The notes beneath the pieces were generated by a model. The model was given only the letters and a program-made list of their open reading frames with translations. It did no database searches and had not been told where the DNA came from. DNA of 64,000 nucleotides, from contig NZ_WWSY01000021.1 of NCBI RefSeq assembly GCF_009876115.1, positions 7,182 to 71,181 of the forward strand. Reading direction: 5' to 3'. Shown here piece after piece: positions 1-7,506 of the stretch (position 1 is the first letter of the stretch; every line of letters begins with the position of its first letter). A program made the translations under genes and the position numbers. The DNA comes from Collinsella aerofaciens (GTDB lineage: Bacteria > Actinomycetota > Coriobacteriia > Coriobacteriales > Coriobacteriaceae).

Positions 1-112
1 AGCCCACAACGCCCTCAAGTCGGACGCCGCACCCCGGGCAAAATCGCACCGGCACGCCGGCGACCCGAGGCAGCTGCGCCCCGCACGCCGGGCAGAATCT
101 CAAGTCACTCAT
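1..112 (-). CDS. Tandem zinc-ribbon protein, N-terminal part (cut by window edge)
   Basis: Reading leftward from ATG at 112, the frame stays open to the window edge (37 codons visible). It encodes two zinc knuckles in tandem, FCPACG and FCPGCG, each followed by a short hydrophobic or basic stretch, as in zinc-ribbon domains that hold one Zn through CxxC pairs. The start lies 20 bases after the stop of the upstream membrane protein, so the two are probably co-transcribed. An in-frame ATG also lies at 121, but an AGGG is better spaced for the start at 112. Function is unknown; similar ribbons occur at the N-termini of many membrane or regulatory proteins, and the remainder lies outside the window. 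Confidence 0.6.
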   Translation of the reverse strand, partial: MSDLRFCPACGAQLPRVAGVPVRFCPGCGVRLEGVVG

Positions 113-132
113 CCCGTACATCCCTAATTTCG

Positions 133-582
133 TTAGCTGTTTTTGATTGCGGCAAGCTGCCGCCATAACTCATCGGCACCGTTAAGTCGATACGCCGTCT
201 TATCGAGCACGATGTTTTTGCCCTCAAGTTCTACCGATTGCTCCGAGCCATCCGTATAGACAAAGACGAGCGTTCGGCCGGCATCGCTCGTCCGCTCATC
301 CACCGCATCCCCCACGGTGCAGCCATCGAGCGCGGCAAAAGTCGATGCGACCAGTTCGTCATCGTCGGTCTCATAGGCCGTCCGCGCCTCCCCGTCCTCG
401 ATAAGCTTGACCGCCACCGGAACGGCAGCGCAATCGTTGAGCGACACTTGCGCGGCAGTCTTTCCCTGAGCGCCATGTTCGCCGGCAACGTAAACTCGCA
501 TGAGTGTCACCGCCGCGGCAAAGACCACCACGGCGATAAGCGCGCCCGCAATTTTATTAGACGCGCAACCCCGAGACGCCAT
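133..582 (-). CDS. Small membrane-anchored protein of unknown function
   Basis: 149 residues. A single hydrophobic helix at about residues 10-28 follows a short basic N-terminus, with no lipobox cysteine in the expected place, so an N-terminal anchor with an extracytoplasmic domain is likely. The rest is acidic and holds two cysteines near residues 51 and 88 that could form a disulfide. I recognise no family. It sits just upstream of the zinc-ribbon gene on the same strand, so the pair may form a small operon. The IS element at 709 lies upstream and leaves only about 125 bases of original promoter region. Confidence 0.6.
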   Translation of the reverse strand: MASRGCASNKIAGALIAVVVFAAAVTLMRVYVAGEHGAQGKTAAQVSLNDCAAVPVAVKLIEDGEARTAYETDDDELVASTFAALDGCTVGDAVDERTSDAGRTLVFVYTDGSEQSVELEGKNIVLDKTAYRLNGADELWRQLAAIKNS

Positions 583-746
583 AGGTGCACCCCCTCCGTT
601 CTGCTCTGCTCAGCATCACATTCATATGCCTTTGAGCACCAAAACGGCAGGTGACAAATGTCTCATATTCATATTTTTGCAGGTAAAAAACCACCACAAA
701 GGTGCCTGTGAACTGCGCCCCGAAACTTGGACTGAATAAATAGCGA

Positions 747-1658
747 CTACGCCGCAAGGGCCCGGTCCCGGAACTCCTCCGGCGTCAGGCCCTTCAATCT
801 TACCTGCCTGCGCCGCGTGTTCCAATGGACTATGTACTCCTCCAGGTCGCGCTTGAAGTCCTCGAAGCTGCCCCACTCCCTGCCGCGGTAGAACTCGTCC
901 TTCACGTGGCCGAAGAGCTGCTCGGTGGCGGCGTTGTCGACGCAGTTCCCCTTGCGCGACATGCTCTGGGTGATGCCCGCCCCCTCCAGCCTGGAGGTGT
1001 AGGACTCGTGCTGGTACTGCCAGCCCATGTCCGAGTGCATGGTCGGTGCCGCCCCGTCGGGCAGGGCCTCGAGGAGCCGGTCGAGCATCCTGTGCTGCTG
1101 GGCGAGGTCCGGCGAGGTCGATATGTCGCTCGCCACGATCTCCTTCGTGCAGAAGTCGAGCACCGGGGCCCAGTAGGCCTTGGCGCCGGCGACCTTGAAC
1201 TCGGTGACGTCGGTGCCGAGCTTCTGCCACGGCCCCTCGGCGCCGAAGTCCCTCGCGATGACGTTCTCGAACGTGCTCCCCACGAGCCCCCTGTAGGAGC
1301 TGTACCGGCGGCGGGAGCCCCGGCGGCGTATCCCGCACCGGATGCCCATCTCGCGCATCATCTTGAGCACGGTCTTGTCGGCCACGACCGCGCCCAGCTC
1401 GGCGCGCAGGCACATGGCTATCTGCCGGTGCCCGCAGCCGTTGGCGGTGCGCGAGAATATCTCGGCCGCGGCGTCGCGCAGCTCGGGCCTGGTCGGCCTC
1501 CGCGGGTGCGCCAGCGCGTAGTAGTAGGTCGACCTCCTGAGCCCCGAGCACTCCAGCAGGTGGCGCAGGGAGTGCCCCTCCGCCCTCAGCGCCCCCACCG
1601 CCTCGGCCGCCGCCCTGGTCAGAGCCCGTCCCGCTCGACCAGGGCGCGCAATTTTTTT
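747..1658 (-). CDS. IS3-family transposase OrfB (DDE integrase), made by -1 frameshift
   Basis: About 300 residues from the frameshift site. After an HTH_21-like region (SLRHLLECSGLRRSTYYYAL) comes the rve integrase core with D in GTDVTEFK, D in MHSDMGWQY and E in DNAATEQLFGHVKDEF, the DDE triad of IS3 transposases, ending in the usual HWNTRRRQ...LTPEEFR tail. The frame runs on upstream to about 2144, but upstream of the slippery site it is only the OrfA shadow, so the expected active product is the OrfAB fusion. No internal stop is seen, so the element may be active. Confidence 0.9.
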   Translation of the reverse strand, partial: KKIARPGRAGRALTRAAAEAVGALRAEGHSLRHLLECSGLRRSTYYYALAHPRRPTRPELRDAAAEIFSRTANGCGHRQIAMCLRAELGAVVADKTVLKMMREMGIRCGIRRRGSRRRYSSYRGLVGSTFENVIARDFGAEGPWQKLGTDVTEFKVAGAKAYWAPVLDFCTKEIVASDISTSPDLAQQHRMLDRLLEALPDGAAPTMHSDMGWQYQHESYTSRLEGAGITQSMSRKGNCVDNAATEQLFGHVKDEFYRGREWGSFEDFKRDLEEYIVHWNTRRRQVRLKGLTPEEFRDRALAA

Positions 1659-2116
1659 AGGTAGGCGACCTCGGCCTCGAGCCTGCGGCAGCGCTCCTCG
1701 AGCTCCTGCTCGCGGGTGCGGGCCCGGGGTTTCGACCTCGACCCCCTCGGCCTGCCCTTCGGTCCGGGCCGCAGCGCCTCGGCGCCGCCCTCGCGGTAGA
1801 GCCTGCACCAGCGCTCCAGCGGGGACTTCGACCTGATCCCGAACTCGGCCATGGCGTCGGTCTTCGCCATCCCGCCGTCGACCACGGCCGATGCCGCGGC
1901 GACCCTCTGCTCGAATGTGTACCTGGATTGTTTCCCGCCCATGGACAGCAGCGCCTCGCTTCCGAACGCCCGGTATACCCACTGCCATTCTCTCACGGTC
2001 TCGCGGGGGACGGACAGGGCCTCTGCCGCCGGTTTGCAGCCGACGCCGGCGTCGAAGAGCTCGACGGCCCGCCTCCTGGACTCCAGGTCGTGCTTCACCC
2101 TGAGGTCTATACTCAT
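1619..2116 (-). CDS. IS3-family transposase OrfA (HTH subunit)
   Basis: 165 residues. The N-terminal half is a helix-turn-helix domain (residues about 10-60, containing REWQWVYRAFG), followed by a second HTH-like segment and a C-terminal heptad region (EQELEERCRRLEAEVAYLKK) typical of the OrfA leucine zipper. Start ATG at 2116 has GGGAGG 6 bases upstream, inside a hairpin formed with the terminal repeat. Near the C-terminus the codons CTA AAA AAA form an A AAA AAA slippery heptamer at 1652-1658 that lets ribosomes shift -1 into OrfB. Without shifting, translation stops at 1619. Confidence 0.92.
   Translation of the reverse strand: MSIDLRVKHDLESRRRAVELFDAGVGCKPAAEALSVPRETVREWQWVYRAFGSEALLSMGGKQSRYTFEQRVAAASAVVDGGMAKTDAMAEFGIRSKSPLERWCRLYREGGAEALRPGPKGRPRGSRSKPRARTREQELEERCRRLEAEVAYLKKLRALVERDGL
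1652..1658 (-). promoter_or_regulatory. Programmed -1 ribosomal frameshift site (A7)
   Basis: On the minus strand the heptamer A AAA AAA lies in the OrfA frame (CTA AAA AAA TTG). Slipping back one base gives CCT AAA AAA ATT, which continues in OrfB. This is the canonical IS3-family signal. I did not resolve a stimulatory stem-loop downstream, although the following sequence is GC-rich. Confidence 0.85.
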
Positions 2117-2162
2117 GGAAAACCTCCCATTTCCCGATGTCCAAGAAATGGGAGGCAGTTCA
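2116..2162 (-). promoter_or_regulatory. Hairpin that hides the transposase ribosome-binding site
   Basis: Near the element's 5' end, CCTCCCATTTC within the terminal repeat pairs with GAAATGGGAGG just before OrfA. The second arm contains the Shine-Dalgarno GGGAGG of OrfA. The diverged copy at the right edge of the window keeps the same pairing. RNA reading in from outside would form the hairpin and block OrfA translation. Sequestration of this kind is known in other IS families; its use here is inference. Confidence 0.6.
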
Positions 2163-2184
2163 CTGTCCCCTTTGTGGTGGTTAG

Positions 2185-3729
2185 CTAGTCTTGGGGTGTC
2201 CAGGACCAGAAGAAGTTGATGAGGGCTACGCGCGAGGAGGCACCGGTCTTTTTGTTGATCGAAGCGATGTGGCGATAGAGCGTGGAGCGCGAAAGGAAGA
2301 GTGCCGCCGCCACGTCCTGCACGCTGTCGTCCGAAACGACCAGCGCCTCCAGAACATCGCGCTCGCGCTTGGTGAGCCCAAAGGCGGCAACGAAGCCATC
2401 GATCCGATCGTCAAACGAAAGTTCCGGCGCCTCCAGGGGCACCGTGTCGGCCTGGCCGGGCTCACAGCTCACGCCAAGATCGTCGGTGGCAAGCGCCAGC
2501 CCGCCGTGCGTCGCCTCGCCCTCACCGTCTTGTCTAAACTGCCCTAACAGCGAAATCGCGATGCCGACAAACAGCACGAGCACGACGCTCACTGCCGCCA
2601 GCACGTTTTGACTCGAGATAATCGCCACCGCCGGAGCCGTCACGAGTATCGAGCAAACGTTGTTGATAACACGGCCCATGCACGGCCACAGATACGCCCA
2701 GCGGGCATACATCGAAATCGCGGCGAACTTCGCGGTGAAGAACACCACGAAAAAGCCCGTGCCAAGGTAAAAGATAATCGTGGCGGCAAGCGTGTTGCCA
2801 CCGTTGCCATCGGTGATAAGCACAAAGAACGAGAGCGTGGACAGCATGGCGGCGCACGTCATGATGATATTCATATACGAACGCCCACGCAGGTCATACA
2901 GGACGCCGGCGGCAAGGGCGCTCACAACCAGCAGCAAGCGCGGCCAGTCGCCCAGATCGATAGCGCCAGCGGCATGCGAGGTCGTAAGGCCGGCATTGAG
3001 GGCCGCGAACACGCCGGTGAGGCAAGCGGTCGCCACCGTCAGACGCACCACGGCGCCCTGAAAGGCCGCCTTTGCCTCGGGGTCATCGTGCCACCTGGCG
3101 CCACGCTCCGACGCATCGACCGATAGCTCGGCAATCCCGACCTCGAACTCGGGCGCAGGCTCATCACGCAATTTAGCGCGGCGGGCACCGTGAAGCAGCC
3201 CCACCAGCGCGATCGCACAGGCAATGAGAACAGACTGCTGGGGAATGCCCGCAGGCATCACCATATGGTTGAGCACCTGCACCAAAATGCCCGCAGCATA
3301 GGAAACCGCCACGGCGCGCGCCAGGCAGGGCGTCTGCGCAAAACGCCGCGCAAGATTGGCATGGGCGGTCGATCCGCAATAGCCCAGGGCGCAGCACGCC
3401 ACCAGGCCGCCGGCAATTACTACCTCAAACCGCACTGCCATAATCATCAGCAGCAACGCCGATACCAACAGCACGCCCGTAATATCGCTCGTCGCATCGA
3501 TCGTCTGGGGACGGCGATAGTACAGAAATGGGCGCACGAAAAAGCCAATCACGCTCGCGCCGACAACGATGCTCTCGTAGATGACGACCTCACTCGATGG
3601 CACGAACTCGGCCATGCGCGCATCAAAGAAATACTCGCACGCCAAAAACGTGAAGAAGAACAGCGCTAGGCACAGAATCTCCCGCATGCCCCGGCGCAAA
3701 TATGCGGTTGTGTCTCCCAGGTCCCTCAT
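2185..3729 (-). CDS. LuxR-family regulator with 12-helix membrane domain
   Basis: 514 residues from ATG at 3729 (GTGGGGG upstream; a longer frame to 3765 is possible). About residues 15-410 hold some twelve hydrophobic helices resembling an MFS-type fold. The last 65 residues are a LuxR/NarL HTH (LTKRERDVLEALVVSDDSVQDVAAALFLSRSTLYRHI, written here in parts: LTKRERDVLEALV, then DVAAALFLSRSTLYRHI). Such membrane-embedded LuxR proteins are abundant in Coriobacteriia and are thought to sense small molecules at the membrane; ligand and targets are unknown. No partner gene is adjacent. The palindrome now split by the IS lies just past the stop and may have been its terminator. Confidence 0.85.
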   Translation of the reverse strand: MRDLGDTTAYLRRGMREILCLALFFFTFLACEYFFDARMAEFVPSSEVVIYESIVVGASVIGFFVRPFLYYRRPQTIDATSDITGVLLVSALLLMIMAVRFEVVIAGGLVACCALGYCGSTAHANLARRFAQTPCLARAVAVSYAAGILVQVLNHMVMPAGIPQQSVLIACAIALVGLLHGARRAKLRDEPAPEFEVGIAELSVDASERGARWHDDPEAKAAFQGAVVRLTVATACLTGVFAALNAGLTTSHAAGAIDLGDWPRLLLVVSALAAGVLYDLRGRSYMNIIMTCAAMLSTLSFFVLITDGNGGNTLAATIIFYLGTGFFVVFFTAKFAAISMYARWAYLWPCMGRVINNVCSILVTAPAVAIISSQNVLAAVSVVLVLFVGIAISLLGQFRQDGEGEATHGGLALATDDLGVSCEPGQADTVPLEAPELSFDDRIDGFVAAFGLTKRERDVLEALVVSDDSVQDVAAALFLSRSTLYRHIASINKKTGASSRVALINFFWSWTPQD

Positions 3730-4065
3730 GGTAACCCCCACCCGCTTTGTTGTCCGGAACACCATTTTAATAAAGAACCAATCTCAATATCGAAGCCAAG
3801 TTCGAAATGTTGCAAATTCGACCCCAGCCGTCCGCATGACGCCGCGATTTTGAGCCGCATGACCCAGAAGGGGCGCGCGGTCTCTAGCTCGACAAAGAGT
3901 GTCCCCAACTGCCACTCATTTAAGCACTCATTTAAGTACGTCCCCAATGAGTAAACAAAGGGTGCGACGGAATGGCTCCCCTTGGCAGCTTAAAGCCGTC
4001 ATGCAGGAACCATTCCGTCGCAGCCTAATGAAAGGGACTGGGTTGTAAATGTTGGAGAAGAGCCG
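3730..4065. other. Intergenic region with repeat fragments and a hairpin
   Basis: Upstream region of the LuxR gene and downstream region of the DUF4038 gene. It contains a direct repeat CTCATTTAAG at about 3917-3935, a CGTCCCCAATGAG motif related to one at 10676-10690, and an inverted repeat GCGACGGAATGG (3964-3975) / CCATTCCGTCGC (4010-4021) with a 34-nt loop. No coding frame with convincing codon use is seen. The hairpin may act as a terminator for the glycosidase gene, although it has no T tract. Confidence 0.5.
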
Positions 4066-5379
4066 TTAGCGCCCGGGGGCCAGGATCACCAGCGCGTCGT
4101 GCTCAAAGGGATGCTGCGCCACGCGCACGGTGCCGTCACCGTTGTCACGGACGGGCAGCTTTGCGATGCGCTTGTCCTCCATGTCGAGGACCGTCGCCGT
4201 CCAGCTACGCGCGCCGTCGAGCTTAAACTTGAGCGCCGTGGTGCGCGGCAGGTACGTGACGACGCGATCGCCAACGCGCGCCACACGGATGGCCTCGCGC
4301 GCGTCGTCGAGGAGCTCCTGCGCCGGAACCACGGCAAGTGCATCGTCGGCAGCCGTAGCGCCCAGGGCGGCAAGCACGTGCTCGATCGCGCCAAAGTCCC
4401 ACACACCCGCAAACTGCAGGCACTCTTGCCAGCGGAACGGCATGTCAAAGCCCTCGCCCAGCACCGAACCTTGGCTGCGCGATGTCTGCCAGTTCCAAAC
4501 GCCGTGTGCGCCGTAAGTTACGCCGGCACTGGCGCCGGCAAGAATCGACGACCATACGCTCGCGCGGCAATCCTGCGCGGTGAAGCGCCAGTACACATTG
4601 CGCGACGCACCCATCTGCTCGTAACAAGGCTCGGAGTTGACCATCGGCTTTTTGGGATAGCTGGCGATAAAGTCCTGCGGCAGACGCCATGCCTCGGGCT
4701 GGCCCTCGTAGTTGTGGCCGGGCTGGAACATATAAAAGTCCAGACGGTCCAGATACTGCGCCGGAATGGTGCGGTTACCGCGGTTGATATGCATGGTGTG
4801 CAGTGCCTCGGGCGCGCGCTTGACGACCTCGTCGAGCGCGTCCTCGTAATAGGCGATCGCCTCGTCACCGGCAAAGTCGGTATCACCCGTCACCACGTAG
4901 ACAGGGTCGAACTCGCCCAGGTTCTCGACAACGCGGGCAACGTGGGCGCGAACCTCCTCACGCGGCATAATCTCGGCACCGCAACGCTCGGCGATCTTGG
5001 CACCCCAGGTACCGGGCACGTAGTTGCACCACATGAGCACGAGCGCCGGACGAATGCCGTGCTCGACGGCCGCGCGGCACATGGCGGCGGCACGATCCCA
5101 ATACGCCTGGTTGGGGCAGGACCAATCAAAGTGCACGCCGTCCTCGCTGGCATAGGGCCAAATGCCCAGATCGGGACAGCAGCGATCCCACTGCGGCAGC
5201 GTGTTGATCTGCAGCACGTTCATGCCCTGCTCGGCACGGCGGGTCAGGTAGTAATCCCAGTCGTCCTCGGCGATGCTCGTAAATGCGCTCCAGCACGTAT
5301 CGGCAAACCAGAAGAACGGTTTGCCCTCGCACAAAAAGCCGTCCTGGCGACCGTTGACGGTCAGCTTTCCCAAACTCAT
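4066..5379 (-). CDS. DUF4038 / GH140-like (apiosidase-type) glycoside hydrolase
   Basis: 437 residues starting at ATG 5379, preceded by GAAAGGA seven bases upstream; a longer frame to 5487 lacks such a site. The N-terminal (beta/alpha)8 domain opens with the family signature PFFWFADTCWSAF (residues about 18-30) followed by LTRRAEQGMNVLQIN, as in DUF4038/apiosidase-like enzymes. Acidic residues in TGDTDF and NSEPCYEQMG are candidates for catalysis. The last 85 residues form a beta-rich accessory domain (VARVGDRVVTYLPR). No signal peptide is visible, so it probably acts on imported oligosaccharides. Next to a beta-glucoside PTS it may remove a side sugar from plant glycans or glycosides; substrate unproved. 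Confidence 0.8.
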   Translation of the reverse strand: MSLGKLTVNGRQDGFLCEGKPFFWFADTCWSAFTSIAEDDWDYYLTRRAEQGMNVLQINTLPQWDRCCPDLGIWPYASEDGVHFDWSCPNQAYWDRAAAMCRAAVEHGIRPALVLMWCNYVPGTWGAKIAERCGAEIMPREEVRAHVARVVENLGEFDPVYVVTGDTDFAGDEAIAYYEDALDEVVKRAPEALHTMHINRGNRTIPAQYLDRLDFYMFQPGHNYEGQPEAWRLPQDFIASYPKKPMVNSEPCYEQMGASRNVYWRFTAQDCRASVWSSILAGASAGVTYGAHGVWNWQTSRSQGSVLGEGFDMPFRWQECLQFAGVWDFGAIEHVLAALGATAADDALAVVPAQELLDDAREAIRVARVGDRVVTYLPRTTALKFKLDGARSWTATVLDMEDKRIAKLPVRDNGDGTVRVAQHPFEHDALVILAPGR

Positions 5380-5417
5380 CTGCATGTCCTTTCGTTTGAT
5401 AAAGGATTTGCGAACCG

Positions 5418-5455
5418 CCGGGGGCTTTCGCGATAACCCCGCGCGAAAGCCCCCG
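5418..5455. repeat. Inverted repeat upstream of the DUF4038 gene
   Basis: GGGGGCTTTCGCG and CGCGAAAGCCCCC face each other around a 9-nt loop, between the PTS gene terminator and the glycosidase start. On the minus strand it would lie in the glycosidase leader, so it may be an attenuator or simply a second terminator. No T tract follows. Confidence 0.5.
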
Positions 5456-5514
5456 CCGCTTGGCAAACCCTCGCGGGCGAATCTCACCCGCCTCCATCAG
5501 TCTACCTTGCAAGA

Positions 5515-5550
5515 AGGGCCCCGCCGGGCTTACGCCTGACGGGGCCCTGT
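5515..5550 (-). terminator. Terminator-like hairpin after the PTS gene
   Basis: AGGGCCCCG and CGGGGCCCT form a strong stem around a loop (gccgggcttacgcctga), about 40 bases past the PTS stop on the minus strand. The T tract is weak. Confidence 0.5.
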
Positions 5551-5588
5551 CGTGTAGGTGAGGTCTTATGCGACCGAATGGCTTGGCC

Positions 5589-7016
5589 TTAGGCCTCCAT
5601 CTCGGCGAGCTCCTCCTTGGAGAAGCCGGAGACAAAGACGACGGCAGCGGCGATGACAAAGGAGATTGCCATACCGACGATAGCCCAGACGGTGTTCATC
5701 TGGCCACCCTGCAGGTAGTTGGTGAAGACCAGGAAGTTGGAGGCACCGCCTGCGAGGTAGTAGGTAACCCCCATGAGGCCGGAGAACACAGCGCCGATAG
5801 CACCGCCGATGAACATGCCAAACATGGTGCGACGGAAGCGCATGAGGATGCCGAAGAGCGCGGGCTCGGTGACGCCGCCGGCGATGGCGGAGATGACGTA
5901 ACCGATGGCGAGAGACTTCTCGTCGGGGTTCTTCATCTTGAGGAAGGCACCGAAGGCGCAGCCCCAGACAGCGGCCATAGCGCAGTTGGTGGAAACGAAG
6001 ACGAAGGGATCGTAACCGGCAGCGATGATCTGAACCTGGGCGAGCAGGATGACGGGCATGTGCATGCCGCAGACCACGAAGAGCTGCCAGAAGGCGCCGA
6101 GGACGGCCATGACGATCAGAATACCGATGCCGCCAAGATCAGCAAGGCCGAAGAGCGCGTTAGCGATCAGCGTACCGATCTCGTTGCCGATGGGGGCGAG
6201 GACGATGAAGGCGATGGGGATGGTAACGATCATGGTGCAAAACGGCGTGAAGACCGTGGAGAGCACGTCGGGCATGACCTTCTTAAAGAACTTCTCGACG
6301 AAGTAGAGGACAGGCACCGAAAGGATGATCGGCAGGACGGACTGCTGATAGTTGGCAGCAGCGATCTGGATGCCGTAGACGGAGATGATGCCGCCACCCT
6401 CCTGCGTGGCAGCCGTCACAACGGACGGAGCCATGAGGGCGCCACCGAGCAGCATGCCGAGCACGGGGCTGGCGCCGAGCTTCTTAGCCGCGGCATAACC
6501 CAGGTAGATGGGGATAAAGGTGAACGTGGCCTCGTACAGCGTGGTGTAGAGGAACGTATAGGTCGGGTCGTCGGCCGAGAGCACACCGAGCATGGTGGGG
6601 CCGAGGACGGCCGCGATGGTACGGAACAGACCGCCGGCCATGAGCAGCGGGATGAGCTGGGTCATGGAGCCGGACAGATAGTCGAGGATGATGTTCGGCA
6701 GGTTCTTGAGCTCGAACTTCTCCTTGGGAGCATCGAGGTTCTCGTTGACGGCCTCACCCTGCTTGACGCCGGAGATGGCGACGAACTCGGCGAGCACCTT
6801 GGGCACGTTCTGGCCGATGATGACCTGGAGCTGGCTGCCGGCGAACTGGCAACCCAGAACACCCTTGACCTTCTTGATCTTCTCCACGTCAACCTTGTTG
6901 TTATCCTTGAGCGTCAGACGCAGGCGCGTCATGCAGTTGGTGGCGACGGTGACATTCTCCGCACCGCCCACGAGCTCGAGGACATCGGTGGCAATCTGCT
7001 TGTTATCTACTGCCAT
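5589..7016 (-). CDS. PTS beta-glucoside-type EIIBC component
   Basis: 475 residues, start ATG 7016 with GAGGGG upstream. The N-terminal EIIB domain (about 1-90) carries the phosphocysteine in VTVATNCMTRLRL. The EIIC membrane domain follows (about 105-465) with the glucose/beta-glucoside family motif GGVTEPALFG. There is no EIIA domain (BglF-type enzymes of about 620 residues have one), so phosphate must come from an EIIA encoded elsewhere. It imports and phosphorylates a glycoside; the GH1 phospho-glucosidase at 10777 could cleave the product. Its promoter region holds a perfect GTAAAC-N5-GTTTAC palindrome that looks like a LacI-family operator. Confidence 0.9.
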   Translation of the reverse strand: MAVDNKQIATDVLELVGGAENVTVATNCMTRLRLTLKDNNKVDVEKIKKVKGVLGCQFAGSQLQVIIGQNVPKVLAEFVAISGVKQGEAVNENLDAPKEKFELKNLPNIILDYLSGSMTQLIPLLMAGGLFRTIAAVLGPTMLGVLSADDPTYTFLYTTLYEATFTFIPIYLGYAAAKKLGASPVLGMLLGGALMAPSVVTAATQEGGGIISVYGIQIAAANYQQSVLPIILSVPVLYFVEKFFKKVMPDVLSTVFTPFCTMIVTIPIAFIVLAPIGNEIGTLIANALFGLADLGGIGILIVMAVLGAFWQLFVVCGMHMPVILLAQVQIIAAGYDPFVFVSTNCAMAAVWGCAFGAFLKMKNPDEKSLAIGYVISAIAGGVTEPALFGILMRFRRTMFGMFIGGAIGAVFSGLMGVTYYLAGGASNFLVFTNYLQGGQMNTVWAIVGMAISFVIAAAVVFVSGFSKEELAEMEA

Positions 7017-7506
7017 GGGACCCCTCCCCATATCTTCGTGTGCCAGCCCCCTTGGGCTTAGGCACGCCTTTGGCCCGGCGACTATAACCCCTTACGGTTG
7101 CCGGACCCTTGGATACGCTGTCGTAAACAAAGTGTTTACTGAACGTTTACGGGCTTTAGTTTACACGGAGCGCCTCATTTGTGGCAATTTTACCGTGCAG
7201 AGTCCGGCGAACGGTAGGAAATCGGGGGTGAACGTATTCCAATGGCGGGAGATGGTCTCTTTGGCTGTCTATTGATATATGGCTCTTTACGTGGGCTTTT
7301 ATTTTGATAAACACCTCTATGACCTGTTAACTCATCAACAGAAGCCCTGCTAGAAGCTAGTAAACATATGTTTAGTAGTTCATGGCGTGTTCAATTTTGC
7401 CGTTTACCGAGTTTATCAGCTTGTTCTGCAATTCTGGATTAAACTAAACATGTTTAGATTGTATTGCCGCTTTTGTTTCCCACTAGCGGCGCAAGGGAGG
7501 CAGCTC
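7017..7506. promoter_or_regulatory. Divergent promoter region with three TAAACA/TGTTTA palindromes
   Basis: 490 bases between the divergent PTS and esterase genes, clearly more AT-rich than the flanks. Palindromes: GTAAACAAAGTGTTTAC at 7123-7139, TAAACATATGTTTA at 7361-7374, and CTAAACATGTTTAG at 7444-7457. All share the half-site TAAACA, also clustered upstream of the isomerase gene at 18720-18860 and of the LacI gene at 20050-20075. They fit operators of the LacI-family repressor at 18959. The last lies only 50 bases before the esterase start, where bound repressor would block transcription. Confidence 0.7.

Larger units (their letters stand above)
709..2162 (-). mobile_element. Complete IS3-family insertion sequence
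   Basis: 1454 bp bounded by imperfect 25-bp terminal inverted repeats at 709-733 and 2138-2162, both starting TGAACTGC and sharing CTTGGAC. The 3-bp target duplication CTG is visible at 706-708 and 2163-2165. It carries the classic orfA/orfB pair joined by a -1 frameshift. Removing the element restores a perfect palindrome (aaccaccacaaagg, a 9-nt centre, cctttgtggtggtt), so it entered the centre of an intergenic palindromic repeat. The end of a related copy begins at 63924. Confidence 0.93.

Noticed and set aside
5568..7061. 497-residue plus-strand reading frame
   Set aside because: Antisense of the PTS EIIBC gene, with the His/Asp/Gly-rich composition typical of such shadows.
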